A stretch of 64,000 nt of DNA from Pandoraea captiosa (GTDB lineage: Bacteria > Pseudomonadota > Gammaproteobacteria > Burkholderiales > Burkholderiaceae): contig NZ_CABPSQ010000011.1 of assembly GCF_902459775.1 (NCBI RefSeq), positions 62,001-126,000 on the forward strand, given 5' to 3'. The notes under the pieces were generated by a model, which worked only from the letters and a program-made list of their open reading frames with translations, made no database searches and was not told the DNA's origin. Positions 52,049 to 61,270 of this stretch are shown in pieces; position 1 is the first letter of the stretch; each line of letters begins with the position of its first letter. The translations under genes were made by a program, and so were the position numbers.

Positions 52049-53316
52049 GCAGATTCCCGGAAAACTGCGAGCGCCTGCCGTCCGGCAGCGCCCAGAATGG
52101 TGTCGTTTTGCGGCGTGTGGATACGGCTGCACAGCACGTCGCGATGATAGCGCTCCAGCGGGTTGTTGCGCGAGAGTCCGTGGTTGCCGGAAAGTTGCAG
52201 GGCCAGTTCCAGCACCCGGATGGCATTGCCCGTTACCGTGAACTTTAGCGCACCGCTGGCAATGTCGTCATCGGGGTCTCCCGCATCGGCCGCCTGCGCC
52301 GCCGCATCGAGCAGACGCTGATTGACATGCAGCAGCGTGGCGATCTCACCGACCGTCTCCTGCACGCGCGGCAACGTGGCGAGCGGCGCGCCGAGATTGC
52401 CCGGCACCCGTGTGTTGAGGAATGTCACGAGCCAATCGACGCCGGCGCGCGCCACCGCGTCGTAAAGCGTGCCGAGCAGCACGCTCATCCACGCCTGTTG
52501 TTCGATATGCGCATCGTTGTCACGCTGGCCGATGCCCGCGGGCGCCCATTCGCCGGGCGGGCGGATGTCCACTGCGTTGCCGAACGGCAGATCGATGTCT
52601 TCGAGAATGACTTCGTGGCTCGCAGACGCGCGCAGACCGAGGTGATCCCAGTTCTGCACGACGCGGATACCGGGCCGATCAGGCGACGCCTCCGAGCCTG
52701 CCGGACGCGGCACGAGAAAGACGCCGACGCGCGGTTCCGCTTCGTCGGTGCGCGCCCAGACGCACAGCCAGCGCAGCGCGGGAATCCCCGTGCAATAAAG
52801 CTTGCGTCCGGACAGCCGCCAGCCGGTTTCGGTCCGTCTGGCAATCGTCGACGGCAGCCCGCCGCGCGCGGGCGTGCCGAGATCGGGTTCGACGCGCAGC
52901 GCGTTGATCAATGCGCCATCGCGCACGGCGCTCTCGAACACGGCCTGACGCTGCGCTTGCGGCCAGCGCGTACTGGTACGCACGAGCGAGCGATGCTGGA
53001 GATAGGTCATGGTCAGGACGAGCGCCGTGGCCGATTCCCCGGCCGCGACAGCCCCGATGATGCGGCGTGCCGTGGCCAGCCCGCCACCGCCGCCACCGGC
53101 AGCACGCGGCACGATCTCCGAGATCAGGCCGTGGCGATGCAACAGCGCAAAGTTGTCGAACGGAAAGCGCGCATCGCGGTCGAGCGACGCTGCGCTTTCG
53201 GCCAGCGCGCGCGTAATGGGCGGGAGCAGCGTGTCGAGTTGCGCCGCGCGCACGGGGCCGTCGGCACGCGGCAGCGGCAGCACCGCCCCGGAAGGTGCGA
53301 GACCAGAAGAAGCCAT
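52045..53316 (-). CDS. acyl-CoA dehydrogenase-like flavin monooxygenase (DszC/SfnB type)
   Basis: A 423-residue protein of the acyl-CoA dehydrogenase fold. Residues about 25-140 form the helical N-domain, then come the beta domain (WRLSGRKLYCTGIPALRW, NWDHLGLRASASHEV) and the helical C-domain with ALQLSGNHGLSRNNPLERYHRD. The SGRKxYxTG pattern and place in a sulfur cluster point to the DszC/SfnB branch, whose members oxygenate organosulfur compounds with reduced flavin. It diverges from the flavin monooxygenase gene at 53568 and leads the minus-strand arm. No good ribosome site is seen before ATG 53316. Confidence 0.83.
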   Translation of the reverse strand: MASSGLAPSGAVLPLPRADGPVRAAQLDTLLPPITRALAESAASLDRDARFPFDNFALLHRHGLISEIVPRAAGGGGGGLATARRIIGAVAAGESATALVLTMTYLQHRSLVRTSTRWPQAQRQAVFESAVRDGALINALRVEPDLGTPARGGLPSTIARRTETGWRLSGRKLYCTGIPALRWLCVWARTDEAEPRVGVFLVPRPAGSEASPDRPGIRVVQNWDHLGLRASASHEVILEDIDLPFGNAVDIRPPGEWAPAGIGQRDNDAHIEQQAWMSVLLGTLYDAVARAGVDWLVTFLNTRVPGNLGAPLATLPRVQETVGEIATLLHVNQRLLDAAAQAADAGDPDDDIASGALKFTVTGNAIRVLELALQLSGNHGLSRNNPLERYHRDVLCSRIHTPQNDTILGAAGRQALAVFRESA

Positions 53317-53417
53317 GATTTTGGAATAAGCAAATATGCGTTCGACGCAGGGTGCGCCGCTCTACGCAGTGCCCATAGCGTAAGGCCCGGCACGCGCGCG
53401 CCCAACCATCCATATCG

Positions 53418-53442
53418 AATAATCTTTGCGTAAATGATTATT
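53418..53442. promoter_or_regulatory. inverted repeat in the divergent sulfur promoter
   Basis: AATAATC and GATTATT are separated by 11 bases, inside an AT-rich 250-base gap between the two sulfur arms. This spacing fits a LysR-type (CysB/SsuR-like) site, the class that usually controls sulfonate genes. No such regulator gene is in the window. Confidence 0.4.
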
Positions 53443-53567
53443 TAACGACCGTAGATTGTTTGCGTACGCTCACACCCATTCACCGTCTGTTCCGATCGAT
53501 GGGCGTGTAGCGCAAACCGACCCACGTCGCCGTGCACGCGTCCCCTACCCCACATCAGGAGAGCGTC

Positions 53568-54665
53568 ATGAGCGTCGAGATCATCGGCATGATTCAAAGC
53601 AGTAAGCAATCCGAAATACATCCGAAAAGCGGCGCTGCCGTCGACCGCGATTACGTGCGCAATTTTGCGCGGGCTCACGAGCAATCGGGCTTCGACCGCA
53701 TTCTCGTGCCGCATCACTCCACCAGCCCGTCGGCCACGCTCACGATCGCTTACGCGTCGACCGTGACCGAGAACATTCATTTCATGCTCGCGCACCGCCC
53801 GGGCTTCGTCGCACCGACGCTGGCCGCGCGCCAGATCGCCACCCTCGACCAGTTCAGCGGCGGACGCCTGGGCGTTCACTTCATCTCGGGCGGCTCGGAT
53901 GAAGAACAGCAGCGCGACGGCGACTTTCTCCTGCATGACGAGCGCTACGCCCGCACCGACGAATATCTGAGCATTCTGCGCCGCATCTGGACGGAGGACA
54001 CACCGTTCGATCACGACGGCAAGTACTACCGCTTCAAGCAAGGCTTCTCCGAAGTCAAACCGGTGCAGCAACCGCATGTGCCGATCTTCTTCGGTGGCGC
54101 TTCGGACGCAGCCGTTGCCGTCGCGGCCAAGCATGCCGACATCTATGCGCTCTGGGGCGAATCGCTCGATCAGGTGCGCGACATCACCACGCGCGTGCGT
54201 GCAGCCGCCGCCGTGCATGGTCGCGTGCCGCGCTTCTCGGTGTCGTTCCGCCCGGTGCTGGCCGAGACCGAAGCCAAGGCATGGGAGCGCGCCGACAAGA
54301 TCCTCGCGCAGGCCAAGGCGATCCGCGAAGCCGCCGGCCTGCCGCAAGGCTCGGCACTGCAAAGCGAAGGGGCACGACGTCTGCTGGCCGCCGCCGAAAA
54401 GGGCGCGCGACTGGACAAGGTCTTGTGGACGGAGATCGCCAAGCTCATCGGCGGTCGCTCGAATTCCACGGCCCTCGTCGGCACGCCGGAGCAGGTCGCC
54501 GACGCCCTGCTCGACTACTACGATCTGGGCGTGACGACGTTCCTCATCCGCGGCTTCGACCCGCTGGGCGACGCCATCGATTACGGCCGCGAACTGATTC
54601 CGCGCTTGCGCACGCTGGTCGCCGAGCGCGATCGCCAGAACGAGGCCACGCGCCGCGCGGCCTGA
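53568..54665 (+). CDS. LLM-class flavin monooxygenase, alkanesulfonate monooxygenase-like
   Basis: A 365-residue bacterial luciferase-like protein with TIM-barrel sections typical of SsuD: VSEIIGMIQSS-like first strand, FDRILVPHHSTSPSATLTIA, LAHRPGFVAPTLAARQIATL and FGGASDAAVAVAAKHAD. The VGTPEQVADALLDYYDLGV segment near the end is common in this group. With reduced FMN, family members cleave C-S bonds of sulfonates, releasing sulfite. The exact substrate is unknown. AGGAG precedes ATG 53568. It heads the plus-strand arm of the sulfur locus. Confidence 0.85.
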   Translation: MSVEIIGMIQSSKQSEIHPKSGAAVDRDYVRNFARAHEQSGFDRILVPHHSTSPSATLTIAYASTVTENIHFMLAHRPGFVAPTLAARQIATLDQFSGGRLGVHFISGGSDEEQQRDGDFLLHDERYARTDEYLSILRRIWTEDTPFDHDGKYYRFKQGFSEVKPVQQPHVPIFFGGASDAAVAVAAKHADIYALWGESLDQVRDITTRVRAAAAVHGRVPRFSVSFRPVLAETEAKAWERADKILAQAKAIREAAGLPQGSALQSEGARRLLAAAEKGARLDKVLWTEIAKLIGGRSNSTALVGTPEQVADALLDYYDLGVTTFLIRGFDPLGDAIDYGRELIPRLRTLVAERDRQNEATRRAA

Positions 54666-54707
54666 CTTGACTTCATCGACTTGATTTCGACGCACAGGAG
54701 AAACCCA

Positions 54708-55598
54708 ATGGCTGCCGTTCTGCCCGTCGACACCCATGGCTTCGGCCGTACGAATTCGACGACCTCCCCCCCGAACACCCGCACCACGCCGACCGGTCTC
54801 GTGCTCAACGCAGCGCCGCAACAGCGATTCTGGTTCGACGCGCCGCCCGTGCGCAGCGACATTCTCGCGGAGCGTCGCCATCGCCAGACGCGTCTGGCGG
54901 CCGCGTTCCGCATCTTCGCGCGGCATGGCTTCGATTTGGGGTTGGCCGGACACATCACCGCACGCGACCCGGAACTGACCGATCACTTCTGGGTGAACCC
55001 GCTCGGCGTGCACTTCTCGCGCATTAAGGTCTCCGACCTGCTGCTCGTCAACGCGAAGGGCGAGACGGTCGTGGGAGACCGCCCGCTGAACAAGGCGGCG
55101 TTCGCGATTCATGCGGCGATTCACGAGGCGCATCCGCATCTGGTCGCCGCCGCGCACACGCACTCGACCTACGGCAAGGCGTGGTCGACGCTGGGCCGTG
55201 CGCTCGACCCGCTTACGCAGGACTCGTGCGGCTTCTTCGAAGACCACGCCCTGTTCGATGACTTCACCGGCATGGTGGTCGACGGCAGCGAAGGCGACCG
55301 CATTGCGCAGGCGCTGAACAAGCCGGACGGCAGCGGCACGGTCAAGGGCGTGATTCTGAAGAACCACGGCATTCTCACTGCCGGCCCGACAGTGGAGGCC
55401 GCTGCGTGGTGGTACATCGCGCTGGAGAACGCGGCGCACACGCAGTTGCTGGCGCAGGCCGCAGGCACGCCGCAACCGATCGATGAAGCCACCGCACGAC
55501 ACACGCACAGTCAGGTCGGCGGCCCCGAAGGCGCGCTGTATTCGTTCGAGAGCCTTTATGAAGGTCTCGTCGAAGCCGAGCCGGATCTGCTCGACTGA
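54708..55598 (+). CDS. class II aldolase/adducin-family protein
   Basis: A 296-residue protein. Residues about 55-270 form the aldolase II/adducin fold: FARHGFDLGLAGHITARDPE, HFWVNPLGVHFSRIKVSDLL, and the metal-binding histidines in AAAHTHSTYGKAW and KNHGILTAGPTVEAAA. These proteins cleave or isomerise phosphorylated or sulfonated aldols, or act without known substrate. Its place directly after a sulfonate-type monooxygenase suggests it handles the carbon product. CAGGAG before ATG 54708 supports the start. Neither substrate nor reaction is proven. Confidence 0.83.
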   Translation: MAAVLPVDTHGFGRTNSTTSPPNTRTTPTGLVLNAAPQQRFWFDAPPVRSDILAERRHRQTRLAAAFRIFARHGFDLGLAGHITARDPELTDHFWVNPLGVHFSRIKVSDLLLVNAKGETVVGDRPLNKAAFAIHAAIHEAHPHLVAAAHTHSTYGKAWSTLGRALDPLTQDSCGFFEDHALFDDFTGMVVDGSEGDRIAQALNKPDGSGTVKGVILKNHGILTAGPTVEAAAWWYIALENAAHTQLLAQAAGTPQPIDEATARHTHSQVGGPEGALYSFESLYEGLVEAEPDLLD

Positions 55599-55695
55599 CA
55601 TGGCTCGCGCGGCGCCATAGTGCTGCCTGACTTGCACACCCGCGCGCGCACCAACAAGCACACAAACATCAGAAATCAACAGGGGAGTCGTATCC

Positions 55696-56739
55696 ATGAA
55701 GTTCCGCCACACCGACAAGACCACCCGCGTCGTCACGCCGAACGAAGTGCATGCCGGTCGCCGCAAAGTGCTGCGCGCAGGCGCCGCCGCAGCGCTGGCC
55801 GCCCCCGCGCTGTTGCTCGGACGTCAGGCCTGGTCGCAACCCAGGAAGCTCACGTTCGCGTGGAACCAGAACTCGTTCTGCCTCACGCCCATCGTCGCTG
55901 CGCAAGAGCGCGGCTTCTTCGAGAAGAACGGCCTGCAAGTTGATCTGATCAACTACAGCGGCTCGACGGACCAGTTGCTCGAATCCATCGCCACCGGCAA
56001 GGCCGACGCTGCCGTCGGCATGATTCATCGCTGGCTCAAGCCGCTCGAATCGGGCTTCGACGTAAAGATCATCGGCAGCTCGCACGGCGGTTGTGTGCGT
56101 CTGCTCGGCTCGAAGGCGGCGGGCATCACGTCGCTCGCCGCGCTCAAGGGCAAGACCGTGGGCGTGTCGGATCTGGCCGCACCGGGCAAGCACTTCTTCC
56201 AGATTCTGCTCGCGAAGAACGGTATCGACGCGGAGCGCGACATCACGTGGCGTCAGTATCCGGCGGACCTGCTGGGCGTGGCTGTGGACAAGGGTGAGAT
56301 TCAGGCGATTGCCGACGGCGATCCGAACCTGTACCTGCTGGAAAAGCGCACCAACGGCGCCTACGTCGAACTGGCGACCAACCTCAGCGGCGAGTACGCC
56401 CGCAAGGTGTGCTGCGTGGTCGGTGCGCGCGGCGATCTGGTGCGTAACGACCGGGCCGCCGCCAGTGCGCTGGCACGCTCGATCGTGCAGGCCACCGAAT
56501 TCGTCAACGAGAATCCGAACGAGGCCGCCAAGATCTTCGCCAAGTACTCGCCGAAGATCAGCACCGAAGACCTGCGCAAGCTGTACGCCACGCTCACGTA
56601 TTCCCATCATCCGACCGGCGTCGATCTGCGCGACGAAATCGCGTACTTCGCCGACGACTTCCGTCGCATCGGCGTGCTCAAGAAGACGACCGATCCGCAG
56701 AAACTCGCGCAGCACGTCTACGCCAATGTGCTCGGCTGA
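55696..56739 (+). CDS. sulfonate/nitrate-type ABC substrate-binding protein, Tat signal
   Basis: A 347-residue periplasmic binding protein of the SsuA/NMT1 group. A twin-arginine leader (GRRKVLRAGAAAALAAPALLL) ends near residue 47. The mature part begins KLTFAWNQNSFCLTPIVAAQ and has YSGSTDQLLESIATGKADAA, and KTVGVSDLAAPGKHF. Such proteins deliver sulfonates, taurine or related anions to an SsuBC importer, whose permease and ATPase genes follow. GGGGAG lies 13 bases before ATG 55696. A second binding protein (60298) ends the operon. Confidence 0.85.
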   Translation: MKFRHTDKTTRVVTPNEVHAGRRKVLRAGAAAALAAPALLLGRQAWSQPRKLTFAWNQNSFCLTPIVAAQERGFFEKNGLQVDLINYSGSTDQLLESIATGKADAAVGMIHRWLKPLESGFDVKIIGSSHGGCVRLLGSKAAGITSLAALKGKTVGVSDLAAPGKHFFQILLAKNGIDAERDITWRQYPADLLGVAVDKGEIQAIADGDPNLYLLEKRTNGAYVELATNLSGEYARKVCCVVGARGDLVRNDRAAASALARSIVQATEFVNENPNEAAKIFAKYSPKISTEDLRKLYATLTYSHHPTGVDLRDEIAYFADDFRRIGVLKKTTDPQKLAQHVYANVLG

Positions 56740-56764
56740 ACCTGCGCCCTATGGATAAACGATC

Positions 56765-57940
56765 ATGAGTGCCATTCTCGACAACGCAGCGCTGCGCGGA
56801 GCGTCCCCGGCCGGCGCGCTGGAATTGACGGAACACGCCGAAGGGTCGACGCTGCGAGTGCCTGCGTCGGCTTCTGCGTCGGCTTTTGCTTCTGCTTACG
56901 CTTCGGCGCCAGCCCCCTCCTTGCCTCGCTTCGACGAGACGGAAATCGACCAGTTGTTCGCCGCACCGCGTACCCCGGCCTTGTGGGGCGTCGGGTTCGC
57001 CGCCGCGCTCGCATGGGCGGCGTTCGGCTCGATCACGCTGCGCTGGCCGAACAAGGTCGTCGGCTTCGCCGACTGGGCGTTTACGGACGAGTTGGGCGTG
57101 TTCGCCCTCGTGGTGGCCGCGCTGCTCGCCGTCCTGTCGGTGTCCGGTCGTGCAACACCGCCGCTGCTACGCCTGCGTGAAGCCCTGACGGGCGCGGGAC
57201 CATGGCTCGTGGCGATCCCGGTGGCGCTCTCGGCATGGGAGATCCTCACGGCGAAAACCGGCACGCTGCCCACGCCCTTCTTCGCACCGCCACAAGCGCT
57301 CATCGAGGTCTACACGGAAGACTGGCGACGTCTGGGCGACAGTGCGGTCAACACGCTCAAGCTGCTGGGGCTGGGCTTCGGCTTCGGGGCAATTGCCGGT
57401 TTTCTGATCGGCGTGTCGATCGGCTGGTCGCGGGCGATCGGCTATTGGGTGCATCCGGTGCTGCGCGTGCTCGGTCCCGTGCCGGCCACGGCGCTGCTGC
57501 CGCTCACGTTCTACTTCTTCCCGTCGAGCTATTCGGCAGCGGCCTTTCTGATTGCGCTGTCGACGGCATTTCCCGTGGCCGTGCTCACGTGGTCGGGCGT
57601 TGCAGGCGTGAACAAGAGCTATTACGACGTGGCGCGCACGCTTGGCGCCTCCGAAGCCTTTCTCGTGCTGCGCGTGGCGATTCCGGCCGCCCTGCCGAAT
57701 GTGTTCGTCGGCCTGTTCATGGGACTGGGCGCATCGTTCTCGGTACTTGTCACCGCCGAGATGATGGGCGTGAAGTCCGGCCTCGGCTGGTATCTCACGT
57801 GGGCTCAGGGCTGGGCGTCGTACGTGAATATGTACGCCGCGCTCATCGTCATGGCCCTGCTTTTCTCCGGCGTGATCACGCTGCTCTTCACCGTGCGCGA
57901 CCGCGCCCTCGCCTGGCAGAAAGGAACCGTCAAATGGTAA
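56765..57940 (+). CDS. SsuC-like ABC transporter permease
   Basis: A 391-residue permease, longer than usual because of an extra N-terminus. Residues about 35-52 are a low-complexity Ala/Ser repeat (ASASASAFASAYASAPAP), followed by two extra helices. The standard BPD_transp_1 domain starts near residue 190 (LKLLGLGFGFGAIAGFLIG). The coupling loop with DVARTLGASEAFLVLRVAIP is intact. It imports sulfonate-type anions with the ATPase gene that overlaps its last seven bases. ATG 56765 lies 26 bases after the binding protein stop. Confidence 0.85.
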   Translation: MSAILDNAALRGASPAGALELTEHAEGSTLRVPASASASAFASAYASAPAPSLPRFDETEIDQLFAAPRTPALWGVGFAAALAWAAFGSITLRWPNKVVGFADWAFTDELGVFALVVAALLAVLSVSGRATPPLLRLREALTGAGPWLVAIPVALSAWEILTAKTGTLPTPFFAPPQALIEVYTEDWRRLGDSAVNTLKLLGLGFGFGAIAGFLIGVSIGWSRAIGYWVHPVLRVLGPVPATALLPLTFYFFPSSYSAAAFLIALSTAFPVAVLTWSGVAGVNKSYYDVARTLGASEAFLVLRVAIPAALPNVFVGLFMGLGASFSVLVTAEMMGVKSGLGWYLTWAQGWASYVNMYAALIVMALLFSGVITLLFTVRDRALAWQKGTVKW

Positions 57941-58809
57941 GCGCCGCCACCTCTTCCCCGACGTTCGCCGGTGCCGATGCCGATGCCAATGCCCGAGCGC
58001 AGCAGGCCCGGCAGTTGCCATCGGAGGCCGATCGTCATTCGTCGGCCAACGACACCGGCGCACAAATCGACATTCAGGGGGTAAGCCACTGGTTCGGTTC
58101 GCGACAGGCGCCGTTGCAGGTGCTCGACGGCGTCGATCTGAAGGTCGCCCCCGGCGAATTCGTCGCGTTGCTCGGCCCCAGCGGCTGCGGCAAGTCCACG
58201 TTGCTGCGTCTGGTCGCCGGACTGGAGACGGCGACGCGCGGCGCGATTACGCAGGACGGCGCACCGATTACGCGTCCCGATCCGTCGCGTATCGTGGTGT
58301 TTCAGGACCCCACGCTGTACCCATGGCGCACCGTGCGCGATAACGTCGCGCTCGGTTTGCAGGCGCGCGGCGTGTTGGCCAGGGAGCGCCCTCGCGTCGA
58401 CGCTGCACTGGCGCGCGTGGGCTTGTCGGAATTCGCCGAGGCCTTTCCGCACCAACTCTCCGGCGGCATGGCGCAACGTGTGGCGCTGGCGCGCGCGCTG
58501 GTGAACGATCCGCGTCTGCTCGTGCTCGACGAGCCGCTTGGCAAGCTCGACTCGCTCACGCGACTGGCCATGCAAAGCGAACTGGTCGACCTGTGGCAGC
58601 GCGCAGGTTACTCCGCGCTGCTGGTGACACACGACGTGGAAGAGGCTCTGTTCCTCGCGCAACGCGTGATCGTCTTCAGCCCGCGTCCGGCGAAGATCGT
58701 GGCGGAGTTGCGCGTCGATTTGCCGTACCCGCGACATCGCGGCGACGCGCGCATCACCGAACTGCGCCACGAAGCGCTCCGACATCTGGGGCTCGATGCC
58801 AGTTGGTGA
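57934..58809 (+). CDS. SsuB-like ABC transporter ATPase
   Basis: A 291-residue ATPase with a 45-residue low-complexity leader. Walker A is GPSGCGKST, the Q loop VFQDPTLYPW, the signature LSGGMAQRVALARAL, Walker B LLVLDEPLG and the switch His is in THDVEEALF, all intact. The C-terminal helix pair resembles nitrate/sulfonate transport ATPases. It completes the importer with the two preceding genes. The start overlaps the permease stop by seven bases. Its length excess is in the leader, which may be a start-site overcall. Confidence 0.88.
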   Translation: MVSAATSSPTFAGADADANARAQQARQLPSEADRHSSANDTGAQIDIQGVSHWFGSRQAPLQVLDGVDLKVAPGEFVALLGPSGCGKSTLLRLVAGLETATRGAITQDGAPITRPDPSRIVVFQDPTLYPWRTVRDNVALGLQARGVLARERPRVDAALARVGLSEFAEAFPHQLSGGMAQRVALARALVNDPRLLVLDEPLGKLDSLTRLAMQSELVDLWQRAGYSALLVTHDVEEALFLAQRVIVFSPRPAKIVAELRVDLPYPRHRGDARITELRHEALRHLGLDASW

Positions 58810-58902
58810 GTCACTTCCCGAATTCGCTGTGCGCAGTCCCGATATGCCTGTCACGTCGTGCTTCCTGCGGTCGTCGGCTCGTTCCTCAGCGGAGCGGCGT
58901 CG

Positions 58903-60192
58903 ATGACCTCGCCGCCCTCTCATCTCTGGCTGAACGCCCTGTTGCAAGCGTTGCAGTTCGCGCAATCCGCGTGGCTGGAGGCTCTTTATGCGCTCGGCAT
59001 CACCGACGATTCGCACGGCGCGCCTGCCTGGCCATTCGCGTCGCGCATCGCCGGTGAGAATCTCGTCATCGATGTCTCGCTCGCCCGGCAGTTTGCCTGG
59101 ATGCTGGCGGCCATCGCATTCGCCGTTGCCTGCCTGCTGATCGCGCTGCTCTGGCGACGCGCCTGGCGCTGGCTCACGCTCGCCGCCATCGGCGCGCTGC
59201 TCGTCGCGCCGTGGCCATCGCCTTCGTTATGGCTCACGGCGGCCGTGCCCACGAGCTTCCATTCGAGTCCGACGGGATTCACGGTGCAGAGCATCGCGCG
59301 CGGCTCGCGCGTGTATGCGGCGCAATGCGCGGCATGCCATGGCGCCGACGGACGCGGCGAAGGCCCGCTTGCCGCGACGCTCGATCGCTGGCCGCCGACG
59401 ATGGCGAGCGCACTGCTGAGCCGCCGCGCGGATGGCGAACTGTTCTGGCACGTGTTGTATGGCATGCGTCGCGAACAGGGTGTCACGATGCCGGGGTTTG
59501 CCGGACGTCTCAGCGACCGGGAAATATGGGCTGCGCTCGATTACATGCGCGTGCTCTCGGCCTCTGCCGGGATGGCCGCCGGCGGCAGTTGGCCGGTGCC
59601 GATCGCACTGCCCTCTCTTACCGTCAAATGCGCCGATGGCCCGGCGCGTCAGGTCGCGGCATGGCGAGGTCGCCAGCGTGTTCGGGTCGTCGCCGTGGAC
59701 GCCGCGCATCCGCCCCCATTCGAAGATCCGCGCTTTCTCACACTGCTGATCCGCGACGGCAACGTGCTGGCGTCGGAGCCGCCGGGGCGGCGGGGGCAAG
59801 GGCAGGGGCAAGGGCAAGGGCAGCCCGTGCGGGCGGTGCGCACCATCGCGTCGTCTGGCAAACCGTCGCAGGTCACGCCGCTTTTCGGCGCACGGGCGGA
59901 TTGTGTCGCCGACTCACCCGAGGCATGGCAGGTCTTCGCGCAGATTGCAGGCGCGTCGCCGGGGGCGCTGGCGGGCACCGAATGGCTGGCCGATCGCGAC
60001 GGCTGGCTGCGCGCGCTGGCACCGGCCGGACGCCGGGGCTGGACCGACGGCGGACTGATGTGCACCACGTCGACTTCGGGGCCCGACGATGTCGGGGCCA
60101 AGGGTCGCGATGGTGGCGATCCGCTGAGCACCACGCTGCGCCAGATGGACGACGACCCGGTGCGCTTCGTCAAAGGCGGCTTCGTGCATTAG
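58903..60192 (+). CDS. membrane-anchored c-type cytochrome
   Basis: A 429-residue protein. Two hydrophobic helices lie at about residues 65-105 (FAWMLAAIAFAVACLLIALLW, LTLAAIGALLVAPWP; quoted in parts). One class I cytochrome c domain follows, with the haem motif CAACH at 142-146 and a likely axial Met in VTMPGFAG. The C-terminal part has no second haem motif but a Gly-Gln repeat from a DNA hexamer repeat. It could take electrons from a sulfur oxidation step. It sits between the importer ATPase and a second binding protein, an unusual member for a sulfonate operon. GGAG supports ATG 58903. Confidence 0.78.
   Translation: MTSPPSHLWLNALLQALQFAQSAWLEALYALGITDDSHGAPAWPFASRIAGENLVIDVSLARQFAWMLAAIAFAVACLLIALLWRRAWRWLTLAAIGALLVAPWPSPSLWLTAAVPTSFHSSPTGFTVQSIARGSRVYAAQCAACHGADGRGEGPLAATLDRWPPTMASALLSRRADGELFWHVLYGMRREQGVTMPGFAGRLSDREIWAALDYMRVLSASAGMAAGGSWPVPIALPSLTVKCADGPARQVAAWRGRQRVRVVAVDAAHPPPFEDPRFLTLLIRDGNVLASEPPGRRGQGQGQGQGQPVRAVRTIASSGKPSQVTPLFGARADCVADSPEAWQVFAQIAGASPGALAGTEWLADRDGWLRALAPAGRRGWTDGGLMCTTSTSGPDDVGAKGRDGGDPLSTTLRQMDDDPVRFVKGGFVH
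59794..59823 (+). repeat. GGGCAA/GGGCAG hexamer repeat inside the cytochrome gene
   Basis: Five in-frame hexamers (GGGCAA, GGGCAG, GGGCAA, GGGCAA, GGGCAG) encode a Gly-Gln run of about ten residues in the C-terminal region. Length change by hexamers keeps the frame, so the run may vary between strains. Confidence 0.8.
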
Positions 60193-60253
60193 CGCTTGCG
60201 ACGCGGACACCGCCCTGCCCTGCCCTCCCCATCGACGCACGAATTTCAACCGT

Positions 60254-60277
60254 TTCCGATTCCGATTCCGATTCCGA
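60254..60277 (+). repeat. four tandem TTCCGA hexamers
   Basis: Four perfect copies lie 21 bases before ATG 60298, in the gap between the cytochrome and the second binding protein genes. It is in the leader and could change spacing to the ribosome site. Confidence 0.75.
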
Positions 60278-60297
60278 TCCACCACAGGCTCCACACC

Positions 60298-61266
60298 ATG
60301 ACGATTTCCCGACGCCGCTTCCTGCAGTACGTCACGACCGCCAGCGCCGCTGGCACGCTCACCACGCTCGCGTTGCCCGGCGCGTCCTTTGCGCAATCCG
60401 GCCGTCCTGTGCTCAAAGCCGGCGATCAGAAAGGGGGCTTGCGCGCGCTGCTCGAAGCCGCCGACGAACTCAGGCAACTGCCCTACGACATCCAGTGGAC
60501 GGAATTCCCGGCGGCAGCACCGCTGGCCGAAGCGCTCAACGCCGGCGCGGTAGACTGCGGTCCGATCGGCGATGCGCCCGTGATTTTCGCGTTGTCCTCC
60601 GGTGCCGCGATCAAGATCGTCGGCGCGAACCGATCGGACGCTTACGGCACCGCCGTGCTGGTGCGCCCGGACTCGACGCTGCGCACCGCAGCCGATCTCA
60701 AGGGCAAAAACGTCGGAACGACGCGCGGCTCCATCGGCCATTTCGTCACGCTCAAGGCCATCACGGCGGCGGGGTTGTCGCCGAGCGACGTCAACTTCCG
60801 CTTCCTGCCCCCGGCCGACACGGTGACAGCGCTCGCGAGCGGGTCGGTGGACGCCTGGGCGACGTGGGAGCCCTACACGGCGGTGGCCGAGACGACCGGA
60901 CGCGCACGCGTGCTCGTCAATGGGCGAAGCCTCTGGTCAGGGCTGAGCTATCTCGCGGCGACGGATGCCGCTCTCGCCGCCAAACAGGAAGTGCTGCGCG
61001 ACTTCCTCGCGCGTGTGGTGCGCGCCCAGGTCTGGTCGTATCAGCATGTCGACGCATTCTCCGCCGCCATGGCGCGCATCATCGGTATTCCGCCCGAAGC
61101 CGCGAAGCTTCAGTTCTCGCGACGTGCGACGAAATGGCTCAACATCGACGATGCGCTCATCGCCGAACAACAGCGCACGGCGGACTTCTACTCGCAAGTC
61201 GGTTTGTTGCGTCAACCGCTCGACGTCAAACCGACGTTCGACCGGCGTTTTCCCATCAAGGTCTGA
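60298..61266 (+). CDS. second sulfonate-type ABC substrate-binding protein, Tat signal
   Basis: A 322-residue binding protein. A twin-arginine signal (SRRRFLQYVTTASAAG) ends near residue 32. The mature domain has the SsuA-like segments DIQWTEFPAAAPLAEALNAG, DCGPIGDAP and KGKNVGTTRGSIGHFVTLKA. It is likely a second specificity for the SsuBC-type importer upstream or a partner for aliphatic sulfonates. It is only distantly similar to the binding protein at 55696, so it is not a recent duplicate. The frame upstream to 60196 is the hexamer repeat translated and is not coding. Confidence 0.87.
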   Translation: MTISRRRFLQYVTTASAAGTLTTLALPGASFAQSGRPVLKAGDQKGGLRALLEAADELRQLPYDIQWTEFPAAAPLAEALNAGAVDCGPIGDAPVIFALSSGAAIKIVGANRSDAYGTAVLVRPDSTLRTAADLKGKNVGTTRGSIGHFVTLKAITAAGLSPSDVNFRFLPPADTVTALASGSVDAWATWEPYTAVAETTGRARVLVNGRSLWSGLSYLAATDAALAAKQEVLRDFLARVVRAQVWSYQHVDAFSAAMARIIGIPPEAAKLQFSRRATKWLNIDDALIAEQQRTADFYSQVGLLRQPLDVKPTFDRRFPIKV

Positions 61267-61270
61267 CCAA

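Noticed and set aside
53442-55766. Minus-strand frame of 774 codons opposite the flavin monooxygenase and aldolase genes
   Set aside because: Spans two well-supported genes in antisense and has no family character.
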